64,000 nucleotides of DNA from Enterococcus_D sp050529585 (GTDB lineage: Bacteria > Bacillota > Bacilli > Lactobacillales > Enterococcaceae), in assembly GCF_050529585.1 (NCBI RefSeq), contig NZ_CP172882.1, forward strand, positions 1,116,001-1,180,000, written 5' to 3'. Below are positions 44,101 through 53,171 of this stretch, piece by piece. The position numbers and the translations under genes are program-made. Numbering within the stretch: position 1 is the stretch's first letter; every line of letters begins with the position of its first letter. The notes beneath the pieces are model-generated. The model saw only the letters and a program-made list of their open reading frames with translations, ran no database searches and was not told the origin of the DNA.

Positions 44101-45161
44101 AAAAAATCGTTGTTTTAGCGGGTGATGGCATTGGTCCTGAGATCATGGAGAGTGCGCTGCGTGTTTTGACAGCGGCGATCGGGACCAAAGCACCTGTATT
44201 CTCATTTGATTATCAGCCTTTTGGCGGTGCAGCATTGGCTATTGGAGATACGCCATTGCCTGCATCAACATTAAAAGCCTGCCAACAAGCGGATGCGATT
44301 TTACTGGGGGCTATCGGTGATCCGCGGTGGGAAAAAGCTGCTTATACACCAGAACAAGGACTGTTGACACTGCGCAAAGCTTTAGGGTTATATGCGAATA
44401 TCCGTCCCATCAAAGTCGCTGATGCTGTCTTGCATCTATCACCAATCAAAGAAGCGATTGTCAAAGGTACTGATTTTGTGATCGTGCGGGAGTTGACAAG
44501 CGGTATTTATTTCGGTGAAAAAAAAGAAGGCATTGATACTGCTTTTGATATCAATCGCTATGCACGCAATGAGATCGAGAGGATCATACGCCATGCCTTT
44601 ACGATTGCTCAAACCCGTCAGAAAAAAGTATTGTCCATTGATAAAGCCAATGTCTTGGCAACGAGTAAGTTATGGCGGCGGATCGCCGATGAAATCGCAC
44701 AAGAATTTCCGGATTGCCACTTAGATCATCAATATGTCGATTCGGCAGCCATGAAGATTATGCAACAACCCACAGCTTTTGATGTGATCGTAACTGAAAA
44801 TCTATTTGGGGATATTTTGAGTGATGAAGCATCCATTTTACCAGGATCACTCGGTGTTTTGCCAAGTGCAAGTCACGGTGTCAATGGTGTTTCGCTATAC
44901 GAACCGATCCATGGATCAGCTCCTGATATTGCGGGACAAAACATCGCCAATCCTGTTTCGATGATTTTGTCAGTGGTCATGATGTTGCGAGAATCATTTC
45001 AAATGGAGGCGTTGGCTGAGCAAATCGAAAATGCATGTTTTGATACGATGAATGCAGGTATTTTGACAAAGGATTTGGGCGGTGATGCAACAACCGATCG
45101 TTTTACTGCAGCAGTCATCGCGCAGTTAGGAGGAATACAGTATGGGGAAAACGCTATTTGA
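44097..45161 (+). CDS. leuB: LeuB, 3-isopropylmalate dehydrogenase
   Basis: This 354-aa isocitrate/isopropylmalate dehydrogenase family protein has the motif VTENLFGDILSDEASILPGSLGVLPSAS in parts and NAD-binding LYEPIHGSAPDIAGQNIANP. A GTG start at 44097 overlaps the leuA stop by 4 nt. It oxidises and decarboxylates 3-isopropylmalate with NAD+. Confidence 0.96.
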   Translation: MKKIVVLAGDGIGPEIMESALRVLTAAIGTKAPVFSFDYQPFGGAALAIGDTPLPASTLKACQQADAILLGAIGDPRWEKAAYTPEQGLLTLRKALGLYANIRPIKVADAVLHLSPIKEAIVKGTDFVIVRELTSGIYFGEKKEGIDTAFDINRYARNEIERIIRHAFTIAQTRQKKVLSIDKANVLATSKLWRRIADEIAQEFPDCHLDHQYVDSAAMKIMQQPTAFDVIVTENLFGDILSDEASILPGSLGVLPSASHGVNGVSLYEPIHGSAPDIAGQNIANPVSMILSVVMMLRESFQMEALAEQIENACFDTMNAGILTKDLGGDATTDRFTAAVIAQLGGIQYGENAI

Positions 45162-46545
45162 TAAGTTATGGGAACGTCATGTGGTGAGTGGTGAAGAAGG
45201 GGAAGCACAATTGTTATATATTGATTTGCATCTGATCCATGAAGTCACCTCGCCACAAGCTTTTGAAGGGTTAAGGGAAGCCAATCGTTTTCTGCGTTGT
45301 CCTGAAAAGACTTTCGCGACCATGGACCACAATGTGCCGACACAAGATATCTTTACGATTTCTGATTTGATTGCCAAAAAGCAAATGGATACATTGCGCA
45401 GAAATTGTCATGATTTTAATGTCCAACTTTGCGACAATGGTTCTGCGCGTCAAGGTATCGTACATATGGTTGGACCAGAGGTTGGATTGACACAACCTGG
45501 CAAAACCATTGTTTGCGGCGACTCGCATACCGCCACCCACGGCGCATTTGGCGCGATTGCTTTTGGCATCGGTACAAGTGAAGTGGAGCATGTCTTTGCA
45601 ACACAAACCTTGTGGCAAATGAAACCCAAACGGATGGGGGTCCATATCACTGGTGAATTGCAGTCGGGTGTCTATGCCAAAGATATCATTCTGGCGTTGA
45701 TCGCTGCGCACGGCACTGATTTTGGTGCAGGATATGCAGTAGAGTATTTTGGTGATACGGTTCGTCGTCTAACGATGGAAGAGCGGATGACGATTTGCAA
45801 TATGTCGATAGAAGGCGGGGCCAAGATGGGCTTGATGGCCCCAGACGAAACAACGTTTGCCTATGTAAAGGAGCGAATCTATGCACCGATGGATTATCAA
45901 GCAGCAGTCGCTGATTGGCGGACACTGTATACGGATGAGGATGCAACGTACGATGCCTTGATCACGTTGGATGCATCACAACTGGCCCCTTATATCACGT
46001 GGGGAACCAATCCTGAAATGGGTGTGCCTGTTACAGATGCTTTTCCAACTATCAAAGACCATAACGACCAGCAAGCGTATGATTATATGGCCCTGCACCC
46101 CGGGCAGCGGGCATCAGAGATTCCTATCGAATACATTTTCATTGGTTCCTGTACCAATGGCCGCTTGTCTGATTTGCAAGAAGCTGCATCGATCATTAAA
46201 GGTCATCACATTAAAGCAGGTGTCACGGGCATCGTGGTGCCAGGTTCTCGTCCAGTGCGCAAAGCCGCGGAAGCCATCGGTCTGGATCAAGTATTTATCG
46301 ATGCGGGTTTCGAATGGCGCGAACCGGGATGCTCAATGTGTTTAGGCATGAATCCAGATAAAGTGCCTGAAGGCGTGCATTGTGCATCGACCTCCAATCG
46401 CAATTTTGTCGGGCGGCAAGGGAAAAATGCCCGCACTCATTTGTGCAGTCCAGCGATGGCCGCAGCTGCCGCAATCTTTGGGCATTTTATCGATGTCAGA
46501 GAAATCATTAGGAGGCGAGAAGATGAAGGCTTTTACGCAATTTGA
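45142..46545 (+). CDS. leuC: LeuC, isopropylmalate isomerase large subunit
   Basis: This 467-aa aconitase-family large subunit has the [4Fe-4S] ligands in FIGSCTNGRLSDL and CSMCLGMNPDKV and substrate motifs VCGDSHTATHGAFGAIAFGIGTSEVEH. It starts inside leuB (20-nt overlap) and has a TTAGGAGG site. It works with LeuD to convert 2- to 3-isopropylmalate. Confidence 0.96.
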   Translation: MGKTLFDKLWERHVVSGEEGEAQLLYIDLHLIHEVTSPQAFEGLREANRFLRCPEKTFATMDHNVPTQDIFTISDLIAKKQMDTLRRNCHDFNVQLCDNGSARQGIVHMVGPEVGLTQPGKTIVCGDSHTATHGAFGAIAFGIGTSEVEHVFATQTLWQMKPKRMGVHITGELQSGVYAKDIILALIAAHGTDFGAGYAVEYFGDTVRRLTMEERMTICNMSIEGGAKMGLMAPDETTFAYVKERIYAPMDYQAAVADWRTLYTDEDATYDALITLDASQLAPYITWGTNPEMGVPVTDAFPTIKDHNDQQAYDYMALHPGQRASEIPIEYIFIGSCTNGRLSDLQEAASIIKGHHIKAGVTGIVVPGSRPVRKAAEAIGLDQVFIDAGFEWREPGCSMCLGMNPDKVPEGVHCASTSNRNFVGRQGKNARTHLCSPAMAAAAAIFGHFIDVREIIRRREDEGFYAI

Positions 46546-47116
46546 AGGGACGACCATACCTTTGATGAATGACAACATTGATACCGACCAGATCCTGCCG
46601 AAGAATTATTTGAAACGGGTCGAAAAAACGGGTTTTGGTGAATTTTTATTTGACGATTGGCGTTATTTGGCCAAACGCAAACCTAATCCAGAGTTTATTC
46701 TTAACTTTCCCCAATATAAAGAAGCCTCAATTTTGATTACTGGTGACAATTTTGGTTCTGGTTCTTCTAGAGAACATGCTGCTTGGGCACTATTAGATTA
46801 TGGGTTTAGCGTCGTGATTGCGGGTAGTTTTGGTGATATCTTCTATATGAATGCCACCAAAAATGGTCTGTTGCCAATTGTGTTGCCTTTGTCAGTGCGG
46901 CAGCAACTTGCAGCGTTGTCGCCTGATACAGCAATCTATGTGGATCTACCATTACAACAGGTGATCATAGATGGCGAAATATATCCTTTTGAGATCGACC
47001 CCGCTTGGAAACATAAATTGGTCAATGGTCTCGATGAGATTGGAATCACCTTGCAAGAAGCGGATAAAATCAGTGCATACGAACAGACGATTCCAGACTA
47101 TCGTTTGCCTATGTGA
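46523..47116 (+). CDS. leuD: LeuD, isopropylmalate isomerase small subunit
   Basis: This 197-aa small subunit has the swivelling-domain motif NIDTDQILPKNYLKRV and DNFGSGSSREHAAWALLDYG. The start at 46523 is preceded by TAGGAGGCGAGAAG and overlaps leuC by 23 nt. It completes the leuABCD set; no ilv genes are in the window. Confidence 0.96.
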   Translation: MKAFTQFEGTTIPLMNDNIDTDQILPKNYLKRVEKTGFGEFLFDDWRYLAKRKPNPEFILNFPQYKEASILITGDNFGSGSSREHAAWALLDYGFSVVIAGSFGDIFYMNATKNGLLPIVLPLSVRQQLAALSPDTAIYVDLPLQQVIIDGEIYPFEIDPAWKHKLVNGLDEIGITLQEADKISAYEQTIPDYRLPM

Positions 47117-47127
47117 TCTATTGTTTC

Positions 47128-47766
47128 TCAGTTTTTTACGATCGTTTTAAGCCCAATCCAATCTTTCTCGATGTCTTCGGCAAGTGTTCGATTGTAGAAA
47201 ACGGCCGCTGGATGATACATTGGCACAATCACATAGGATTTGTCGGACCATTGGTAAGCGGTGCCCGCTGGATTACAAAATTGGATCGAGGAGCGAATGA
47301 CTTGCCCATGACAGTGCTTGATCACCGCTTGATTGCCCAGAATACGTTGCAGACCAATATTGCCAACTGTCACGATGACTGGTGGATCGATTTGGGCAAT
47401 TTCGTAATCCAGTAGCGGGGCATGCAACAATACCTCTTTTTTCGTTGGGGTGCGGTTTGGATGTACGATTTCATGTGCGCCTGTTCGTTTGTTGATTCGT
47501 TCTTTCGTACTGTAAGGTCTGCTACGAACAGCGCTGGTGATATATACTTCTTCTCTAGTCAGTCCTGCTAAAGCCAATGATTTGATCAATTCTTTGCCCG
47601 CTTGACCACTGAAGGGAATAAAGTTCTCAACTTCTGTTCGTCCAGGCGCTTCACCGATAATCATGATGCGTGGATCTAAGGGACCTTGACCAGGCACAAA
47701 CCCTTCTAGAGGATAGGCTTTAGACAATTGTTGGATGGGATAGGATAATTCTTTTGGATAGTCCAT
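47128..47766 (-). CDS. Uracil-DNA glycosylase family protein
   Basis: This 212-aa member of the family 4/5-like uracil-DNA glycosylase superfamily has motif 1 MIIGEAPGRTEVENFIPFSGQAG, NRTPTKKEV and motif 2 YHPAAVFYNR. The four iron-sulfur Cys of archetypal family 4 enzymes are not present. It likely removes uracil or related damage from DNA. AAAGGAATT lies before the start. It is convergent with leuD and divergent from rplU. Confidence 0.85.
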   Translation of the reverse strand: MDYPKELSYPIQQLSKAYPLEGFVPGQGPLDPRIMIIGEAPGRTEVENFIPFSGQAGKELIKSLALAGLTREEVYITSAVRSRPYSTKERINKRTGAHEIVHPNRTPTKKEVLLHAPLLDYEIAQIDPPVIVTVGNIGLQRILGNQAVIKHCHGQVIRSSIQFCNPAGTAYQWSDKSYVIVPMYHPAAVFYNRTLAEDIEKDWIGLKTIVKN

Positions 47767-47854
47767 AATAATTCCTTTCTATAGAAGATTTATTTTGATA
47801 AAAACAAAGCAGTCAACTTTCGTGGAAATGAAAAAGTTTTTTTGGTTTTCTGCA

Positions 47855-47995
47855 TTGACATTGTACTGGTATTTTGATAAAGTTAGACTGTTGTAATTGT
47901 GGACTCCACAGCTACAACCGCACAGAACAAGTATTAAGTACGAAAGTCACTTGGGATGGCGAGTCTAAGTATATCATAAGGAGGTGCTGTAGAGC
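47855..47995 (+). promoter_or_regulatory. rplU promoter and L21-type leader
   Basis: TTGACA (47855-47860) and TAAAGT (47878-47883) are 17 bp apart. The roughly 105-nt leader before rplU has potential paired segments (GTGGACTCCACAG; ACTT...AAGT arms) and ends in AAGGAGG. It occupies the position of the L21 leader known in Firmicutes; the consensus fold was not confirmed. Confidence 0.6.
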
Positions 47996-48304
47996 ATGTA
48001 CGCAATTATCAAAACTGGTGGGAAACAAGTGAAAGTTGAAGTTGGTCAAGCAATCTACGTTGAAAAATTAGACGTTGAAGCTGGACAAAAAGTTACTTTT
48101 GACGAAGTCATCTTAGTAGGTGGCGAATCAACAAAAGTAGGTGCCCCAATCGTTGCTGGTGCAACTGTTGAAGGTACTGTTGAAAAACACGGCAAACAAA
48201 AGAAAGTCGTGACTTTCAAATACAAACCTAAAAAACATTCACACCGTAAACAAGGTCACCGTCAACCATACACAAAAGTTGTTATTGACGCGATCAACGC
48301 TTAA
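47996..48304 (+). CDS. rplU: 50S ribosomal protein L21
   Basis: The 102-aa protein begins MYAIIKTGGKQVKVEVGQ and ends in the conserved KHSHRKQGHRQPYTKVVI part that contacts 23S rRNA. AAGGAGG precedes the start. First gene of the rplU-prp-rpmA operon. Confidence 0.98.
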   Translation: MYAIIKTGGKQVKVEVGQAIYVEKLDVEAGQKVTFDEVILVGGESTKVGAPIVAGATVEGTVEKHGKQKKVVTFKYKPKKHSHRKQGHRQPYTKVVIDAINA

Positions 48305-48330
48305 TTCTGACGAAAAGCAGGGTAACGAAT

Positions 48331-48675
48331 ATGATCATAGGGACATTCAAACGCAATGACTCTGGTCGGATTGTTTCTTTTGAACTTACTGGACATGCAC
48401 AAGCAGGGGAATACGGCAAAGACATCGTCTGCGCAGCAGCTTCCGCTTTGGCAATCAGTGCAGTGAATGGGATCGACGCTTTGGCCGGCATTGCGCCTAA
48501 AGTTGAAGCAGACAATGAACAAGGTGGTTATCTTTTGGTAACATTACCAGCTCGTTTGACCCAAGAGCAGTCGAATATCTCACAAATTCTTTTGGAGAAT
48601 TTGCTGATCGGCTTGCAATCAGTTCAAGAAGAGTACAACGATTATATCCAAATCAAAACTATTAAAGAAAAATAG
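48331..48675 (+). CDS. prp: Prp, ribosomal-processing cysteine protease
   Basis: This 114-aa Prp/YsxB-family protease has the catalytic His in ELTGHAQAGEYG and Cys in DIVCAAASALAIS. In Firmicutes it removes the N-terminal extension of ribosomal protein L27, which is encoded next and has that extension. The gene lies between rplU and rpmA, as usual in the phylum. Confidence 0.95.
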   Translation: MIIGTFKRNDSGRIVSFELTGHAQAGEYGKDIVCAAASALAISAVNGIDALAGIAPKVEADNEQGGYLLVTLPARLTQEQSNISQILLENLLIGLQSVQEEYNDYIQIKTIKEK

Positions 48676-48687
48676 GAGGTGCATCTC

Positions 48688-48981
48688 ATGTTGATGAAAA
48701 TGAATTTGCAATTCTTCGCTCACAAAAAAGGTGGGGGTTCTACGTCTAACGGACGTGACTCTCAATCAAAACGTTTAGGTGCGAAACGTGCTGACGGTCA
48801 AACTGTTTCAGGCGGATCTATCCTTTATCGCCAACGCGGTACTAAAATTTACCCAGGTGTAAATGTTGGTATCGGTGGAGATGATACTTTGTTTGCTAAA
48901 GTTGATGGCGTTGTTCGTTTCGAACGCAAAGGCCGCGACAAAAAACAAGTTTCAGTTTACCCAGTAGCGCAAGAAGCTTAA
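48688..48981 (+). CDS. rpmA: 50S ribosomal protein L27 with cleavable N-terminus
   Basis: The 97-aa precursor reads MLMKMNLQFFAHKKGGGSTS. The MNLQFF segment is the Prp recognition site, with cleavage expected between Phe10 and Ala11, giving the mature AHKKGGG tail that reaches the peptidyl transferase centre. The start at 48688 follows AGGAGGTG; the frame extends upstream to 48679 without a better site. Confidence 0.97.
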   Translation: MLMKMNLQFFAHKKGGGSTSNGRDSQSKRLGAKRADGQTVSGGSILYRQRGTKIYPGVNVGIGGDDTLFAKVDGVVRFERKGRDKKQVSVYPVAQEA

Positions 48982-48991
48982 TAATGAATGA

Positions 48992-49027
48992 CTCAAACCC
49001 TTGATACGAAAGGGTTTGAGCTTTTTT
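48992..49027 (+). terminator. Intrinsic terminator of rplU-prp-rpmA
   Basis: An 11-bp stem (CTCAAACCCTT with AAGGGTTTGAG) is followed by CTTTTTTATTT. Confidence 0.9.
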
Positions 49028-49394
49028 ATTTGTCTTGGAAAAGCACTTGGTGTCCATCGTTAAAAACTGGCGAATTTTGCTAACTTGTCAGCAGTCTGTT
49101 TTTTGTGCTTTGCACTCAAGTGAGTGTAGATGCTGCATATTATGAAGTTGAGTGTGAACGTGATCAAACCAAAGAAATGACGCAACGATCATACAAAGTA
49201 ATTTGCAAATAGAAGTATGAAAATGTAGTTTAAAAGAGACAAAATAGACCATGATGCTGTAAAAAACTATGAGACAGTACATTTTTAAATTAAACCACAT
49301 ACTCCTGTTTATAAATATAGTATAATCAAATAAGTAAGTTTAGATATTTGATTAAACATATATGTTTTGTATAAAGAAAGAGGTGAATGATAAA

Positions 49395-49577
49395 ATGAAA
49401 ATATTTAATTTTAACTTTTTTGAAACGCCAATTCAAAAATCAGATAGAATCAGTAAAAATAATTTAAATAAGAGAACTATCAAAAAAGAACAAAGACTTT
49501 ATGAAACGCCTTATGTCGCTCCGGTATCAATATACCCAAGTGGATCAAAGGATACATTTATATCAGATAAGTCATAA
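49395..49577 (+). CDS. Hypothetical small basic protein, 60 aa
   Basis: The frame starts MKIFNFNFFETPIQKSDRIS after an AGAGGTGA site (spacing slightly long) and encodes a lysine-rich, soluble peptide without a recognised domain. A TATAAT lies about 75 bp upstream. The surrounding 49030-49775 is markedly AT-rich compared with its neighbours. It could be a real small gene; evidence is modest. Confidence 0.45.
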   Translation: MKIFNFNFFETPIQKSDRISKNNLNKRTIKKEQRLYETPYVAPVSIYPSGSKDTFISDKS

Positions 49578-49775
49578 AACGCGTATGACTTATACGAAAA
49601 AAATACTTCAGAGATTTGACTACGTAGCGTTTATATTTATTTTACATTATTTTCTATACCATATTTTAATGTTCACTCATGCTTGTAAGAAGCTTAATAG
49701 ATATGTCGGAAAATGACGATGTGATTTTCTTCAATTTTATGTAAGCGTTTGAAATTACTGAGAGGTGAACCTACA

Positions 49776-50231
49776 ATGATCCACTTAAAAGAAATCGATC
49801 AATCAAACTATCGTGCATGTATTGCGTTACAACCCGCTGCATCCCAAAAAGACTTCGTATCACCGAATTGGTATTCATTACTAGAATCGATATTTGAGGA
49901 ACAAAGACAAGCATTTGCTATTTATCACGAAGATGTAATGGTTGGTTTTATTCTGTTCAGTTATTATACGGCAGATGAAGAGTACCCAAAAGATTCTTGG
50001 TGGATCGAACGCTTTATGATTGGCCAGGATTTTCAACAGCAAGGGTTCGGCCGTCAGGCAATGGCAGTAGCCATAAGTTGGTTCAATGAACAAGTGCAAG
50101 CCCAAGAATTACGCATTTCTTCAGTTTTTGAAAATAAAATAGCAGAAACCTTATACGAAAAAATGGGTTTTGTCAAAACTGGTGAACAAGTGAATGGTGA
50201 AACAGTTTTATTGCGCAAATTTGATTTGTGA
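49776..50231 (+). CDS. GNAT-family N-acetyltransferase (possibly diamine/spermidine type)
   Basis: This 151-aa GNAT protein has IERFMIGQDFQQQGFGRQAM (motif A, QQQGFGR loop) and AETLYEKMGFVKTGE (motif B), close in layout to BltD/PaiA-like polyamine acetyltransferases. The start at 49776 follows GAGAGGTGA. A cre-like sequence TGTAAGCGTTTGAA lies at 49740-49753, so carbon catabolite control is possible. Substrate unproven. Confidence 0.82.
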   Translation: MIHLKEIDQSNYRACIALQPAASQKDFVSPNWYSLLESIFEEQRQAFAIYHEDVMVGFILFSYYTADEEYPKDSWWIERFMIGQDFQQQGFGRQAMAVAISWFNEQVQAQELRISSVFENKIAETLYEKMGFVKTGEQVNGETVLLRKFDL

Positions 50232-50487
50232 AGCGTTAGGAGATAAAAAAAGCAAATCAAATAGGGGCGCGCAATCGCTACATGTGTTGCATCACCATTC
50301 ATTTTGTGAACTTAACAGAACTTTTACATGTTGCTAACCTAAAATGCAAAGTGCTTTGATACGATTCTAGAGAAGGACAAACAGATGATTTGCCTAAAAT
50401 TTTCTTTTGATTGAGAAAGAACGCCCGAATTATTGTTCGTGTTTATCGAACAATTAAAAAAAATAACAAAAAATGTACAAAAATTGG

Positions 50488-50516
50488 TTGTTATGTTGCG
50501 CTTTTTTTTTTATAAT
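50488..50516 (+). promoter_or_regulatory. Promoter of the phosphonate-type ABC operon
   Basis: TTGTTA (50488-50493) and TATAAT (50511-50516) are 17 bp apart, about 60 bp before the substrate-binding protein gene. The stretch 50232-50480 holds nothing else I can support. Confidence 0.75.
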
Positions 50517-50574
50517 CAGATAGGAAAGTTCGGTATTTTCATTTTGTTCATTTTGATTGAAAAGGGGAAAAGTG

Positions 50575-51507
50575 ATGAAAGTTTGGAAAAAAGCAGCAAC
50601 AGTGGGGTTAGGATTGGCGGCGGCATTTACATTAGCAGCCTGCGGGTCAGGAGATTCAAGTACGGATGCTTCTGGTGAAGAAAGTTATGTGCCGGAAGAA
50701 TTGACCGTCCAATTTGTTCCATCTCAAGCGGCTGAAACATTGGAAGCCAAAGCAAAACCATTGGAACAATTATTAAGTGATGAGTTAGGTATTCCAGTAA
50801 CCGTAAGCGTTTCGACTGACTATAATACAATTGTTGAAGCAATGGCTTCAAAACAAGTAGATGTTGGTTTCTTACCTCCAAATGCCTACGTATTGGCACA
50901 TGAGCAAAGCAATGTCAAAGTATTGCTGCAAGCGCAAAGATATGGAATCAAACAACCTGGCGGCGAAGCAACGGATGAATTGGTAGATAGCTATCGGTCA
51001 ATGATCGTTGTCAAAAGCGGCAGCGATATCAAAGATCTTGAAGATTTAAAAGGCAAAACGATCGCTACTCAAGATGTGACTTCTTCAGCTGGTTATGTTT
51101 GGCCAGTAGCCGAAATGAAAAAGGCTGGTATCGACATCAATACTGATGTAACTACCGTTCAAGTCAAAGGTCATGACCAAGCGGTACTTTCTGTATTAAA
51201 TGGTGATGTTGACGCAGCATTTGTCTTCGAAGATGCTCGTAATACCGTGAAAAGTGATTACCCAGAAATCATGGATGAAGTAGAACCAATGTACTTTACA
51301 GAACCAATCCCTAATGATACGATCAGTGTCCGCAGTGACATGAGTGAAGAATGGGACAAAAAGATCCAAGATGCATTTATTGCTATTGGTAAAGACGAAG
51401 AAGGCAAACAAATCATCTCTGATATTTATTCTCACGAAGGCTATGTCGTTTCACAAGACAGCAACTTCGATATCGTTAGAGAGTACGCAGAACAAGTAGG
51501 TCAATAA
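50575..51507 (+). CDS. phnD: Phosphate/phosphonate ABC transporter substrate-binding lipoprotein
   Basis: This 310-aa PhnD-family lipoprotein has a signal peptide ending in the lipobox LAACGSG, then two periplasmic-binding lobes with DYNTIVEAMASKQVDVGFLPPNAY and GYVWPVAEMKKAG. It would capture a phosphonate, phosphite or related oxyanion and hand it to PhnE. The start at 50575 follows AAAGGGG. It is followed by a partial terminator-like hairpin and phnC. Confidence 0.9.
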   Translation: MKVWKKAATVGLGLAAAFTLAACGSGDSSTDASGEESYVPEELTVQFVPSQAAETLEAKAKPLEQLLSDELGIPVTVSVSTDYNTIVEAMASKQVDVGFLPPNAYVLAHEQSNVKVLLQAQRYGIKQPGGEATDELVDSYRSMIVVKSGSDIKDLEDLKGKTIATQDVTSSAGYVWPVAEMKKAGIDINTDVTTVQVKGHDQAVLSVLNGDVDAAFVFEDARNTVKSDYPEIMDEVEPMYFTEPIPNDTISVRSDMSEEWDKKIQDAFIAIGKDEEGKQIISDIYSHEGYVVSQDSNFDIVREYAEQVGQ

Positions 51508-51529
51508 TCTATCAACAGCCAACAGCGCG

Positions 51530-51562
51530 AAAAAGGGTACCAGAACCTAAGGTGCCCTTTTC
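51530..51562 (+). promoter_or_regulatory. Intercistronic hairpin between phnD and phnC
   Basis: GAAAAAGGGTACC can pair with GGTGCCCTTTTC. The T-run is short and interrupted, so it may act as a weak terminator or mRNA stabiliser that gives more binding protein than ATPase. Confidence 0.5.
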
Positions 51563-51603
51563 GACTGTCAGGCGATTTTTTAACAAAAGAAAGTAGGAGA
51601 ATC

Positions 51604-52392
51604 ATGGCGTTAGAAAAAGATACGATCATTTCGTTCCAAAATGTGACGAAGCAATATCCCAATGGTGTGTTGGGATTGAAAGATTTGAATATTGATATCA
51701 AAAAAGGTGAATTTGTGATCGTAGTCGGTTTATCCGGTGCAGGAAAGTCAACGATGCTGCGCTCGATCAATCGTCTTCATGAAATCACAAGTGGAGAGAT
51801 TCTGATCGATAATCAATCCATTACGAAAGCCAAGGGTAGAGCACTGCGTTTGATTCGGCGAGACATTGGCATGATTTTCCAAAGTTTCAATTTGGTGAAA
51901 CGTTCGAGTGTCTTGCGTAATGTTTTGACAGGGCGTGTTGCGTATCATCCCACTATCAAAATGTTGTTCGGTCTATTTCCGCAAGCAGATAAAGAATTGG
52001 CATATCAATCCTTGCAGCGGGTCAATTTGGCAGAAAAAGTTTACACGAGAGCGGATGAATTGTCTGGTGGTCAACAACAGCGGGTATCGATTGCCCGAGC
52101 CTTGACCCAAGAACCTAAAATCATATTGGCAGATGAACCAGTCGCGTCGTTAGATCCTTTGACCACTGAAAAAGTCATGAGTGACTTGAAACGGATCAAC
52201 CAAGATTTAGGGATCACGATCGTTGTCAATCTGCACTCTGTGCAATTGGCGCGAGAATATGGTACCCGGATCATTGGCTTGCGTGATGGGAGTTTGGTCT
52301 TCGATGGGCCGGTCAGTGAGGCTACAGATCAGCGTTTGAAACAAATCTACGGCAGTGAGATCATGGAAGAACAAGGGGGCGAAGCTTTATGA
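51604..52392 (+). CDS. phnC: PhnC, phosphonate ABC transporter ATPase
   Basis: This 262-aa ATPase has Walker A GLSGAGKST, signature LSGGQQQRVSIARAL, Walker B IILADEPVASLD and switch His in NLHSVQLA, the PhnC type. It overlaps phnE by 4 nt. GTAGGAG precedes the start. Confidence 0.93.
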   Translation: MALEKDTIISFQNVTKQYPNGVLGLKDLNIDIKKGEFVIVVGLSGAGKSTMLRSINRLHEITSGEILIDNQSITKAKGRALRLIRRDIGMIFQSFNLVKRSSVLRNVLTGRVAYHPTIKMLFGLFPQADKELAYQSLQRVNLAEKVYTRADELSGGQQQRVSIARALTQEPKIILADEPVASLDPLTTEKVMSDLKRINQDLGITIVVNLHSVQLAREYGTRIIGLRDGSLVFDGPVSEATDQRLKQIYGSEIMEEQGGEAL

Positions 52393-53171
52393 CCACCGAA
52401 ACGTTGCCCAAACGCAGCGGTCTTTGGAAAAATGTCTTATGGTTAGCCATCTTTCTGATCGTTCTTTATGTGAGTGGTTCGATTTCGGGTGTAGATATGG
52501 TTCGCTTTTTTGGCAATACAAGTCAAATGAATGTGATTTTACAAAAAATGGCACGTCCTGATTGGGACTATGCGCCTGTCATCGTGGAACCGATTTTGCA
52601 AACCATTCAAATGGCGATTATCGGCACGACCTTTGGTGCGATCGTTGCATTGCCATTTTCATTGCTTGCTGCCCGAAACATCATGACCAATACTTTTATC
52701 AGCGGTATTTTTCGATTTATACTAAATATTATCCGGACGATTCCAGATTTGATGATGGCGGCTTTGTTTGTGGCCATCGTTGGGATTGGACCGGTTGCAG
52801 GGGTGATTTCGATCTCAGTTTTTTCTTTCGGTATGATCACCAAACTGTTCTATGAATCGATTGAAACCATTGACGAAGGTCCTATCGAAGCAATCACGGC
52901 TTCCGGAGGATCGAAATTTGATATTATTCGTTATGCGGTGATGCCGCAAGTCATGAGTCACTTCTTAAGTTATCTTTTATATGCATTTGAAATCAATATT
53001 CGTGCTTCAACGATTTTAGGGTACATTGGTGCCGGAGGGATCGGTGTATTCTTACAACGATCTTTGAGTCAGTTTAGGTACGATCAAACGTCAATCATCG
53101 TGATCGTGATCTTTGCAGTCGTGTTAGTGATCGATACCATCAGTAATAGATTAAGGGAGCGATTATTATGA
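52389..53171 (+). CDS. phnE: PhnE, phosphonate ABC transporter permease 1
   Basis: This 260-aa permease has about six membrane segments and the EAA loop IEAITASGGSKFDIIRYAVMPQVM. The family ends with a GAGGIGVFLQRSLSQF-type motif, visible here. It pairs with the second permease downstream (ATGA overlap), forming a heterodimeric channel. Confidence 0.92.
   Translation: MTTETLPKRSGLWKNVLWLAIFLIVLYVSGSISGVDMVRFFGNTSQMNVILQKMARPDWDYAPVIVEPILQTIQMAIIGTTFGAIVALPFSLLAARNIMTNTFISGIFRFILNIIRTIPDLMMAALFVAIVGIGPVAGVISISVFSFGMITKLFYESIETIDEGPIEAITASGGSKFDIIRYAVMPQVMSHFLSYLLYAFEINIRASTILGYIGAGGIGVFLQRSLSQFRYDQTSIIVIVIFAVVLVIDTISNRLRERLL

Noticed and set aside
45271..45711. 146-codon minus-strand frame inside leuC
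   Set aside because: Antisense to a conserved enzyme gene with clear catalytic motifs; no start signals.
49088..49300. Minus-strand 70-codon frame with hydrophobic stretches
   Set aside because: The only AGGAG lies directly against the ATG, the amino-acid mix (many His, Cys, Phe) looks like chance in AT-rich DNA, and no family is recognised.
49501..49716. 71-codon plus-strand frame overlapping the small basic protein
   Set aside because: No ribosome binding site and out of frame with the better-supported 60-codon gene.
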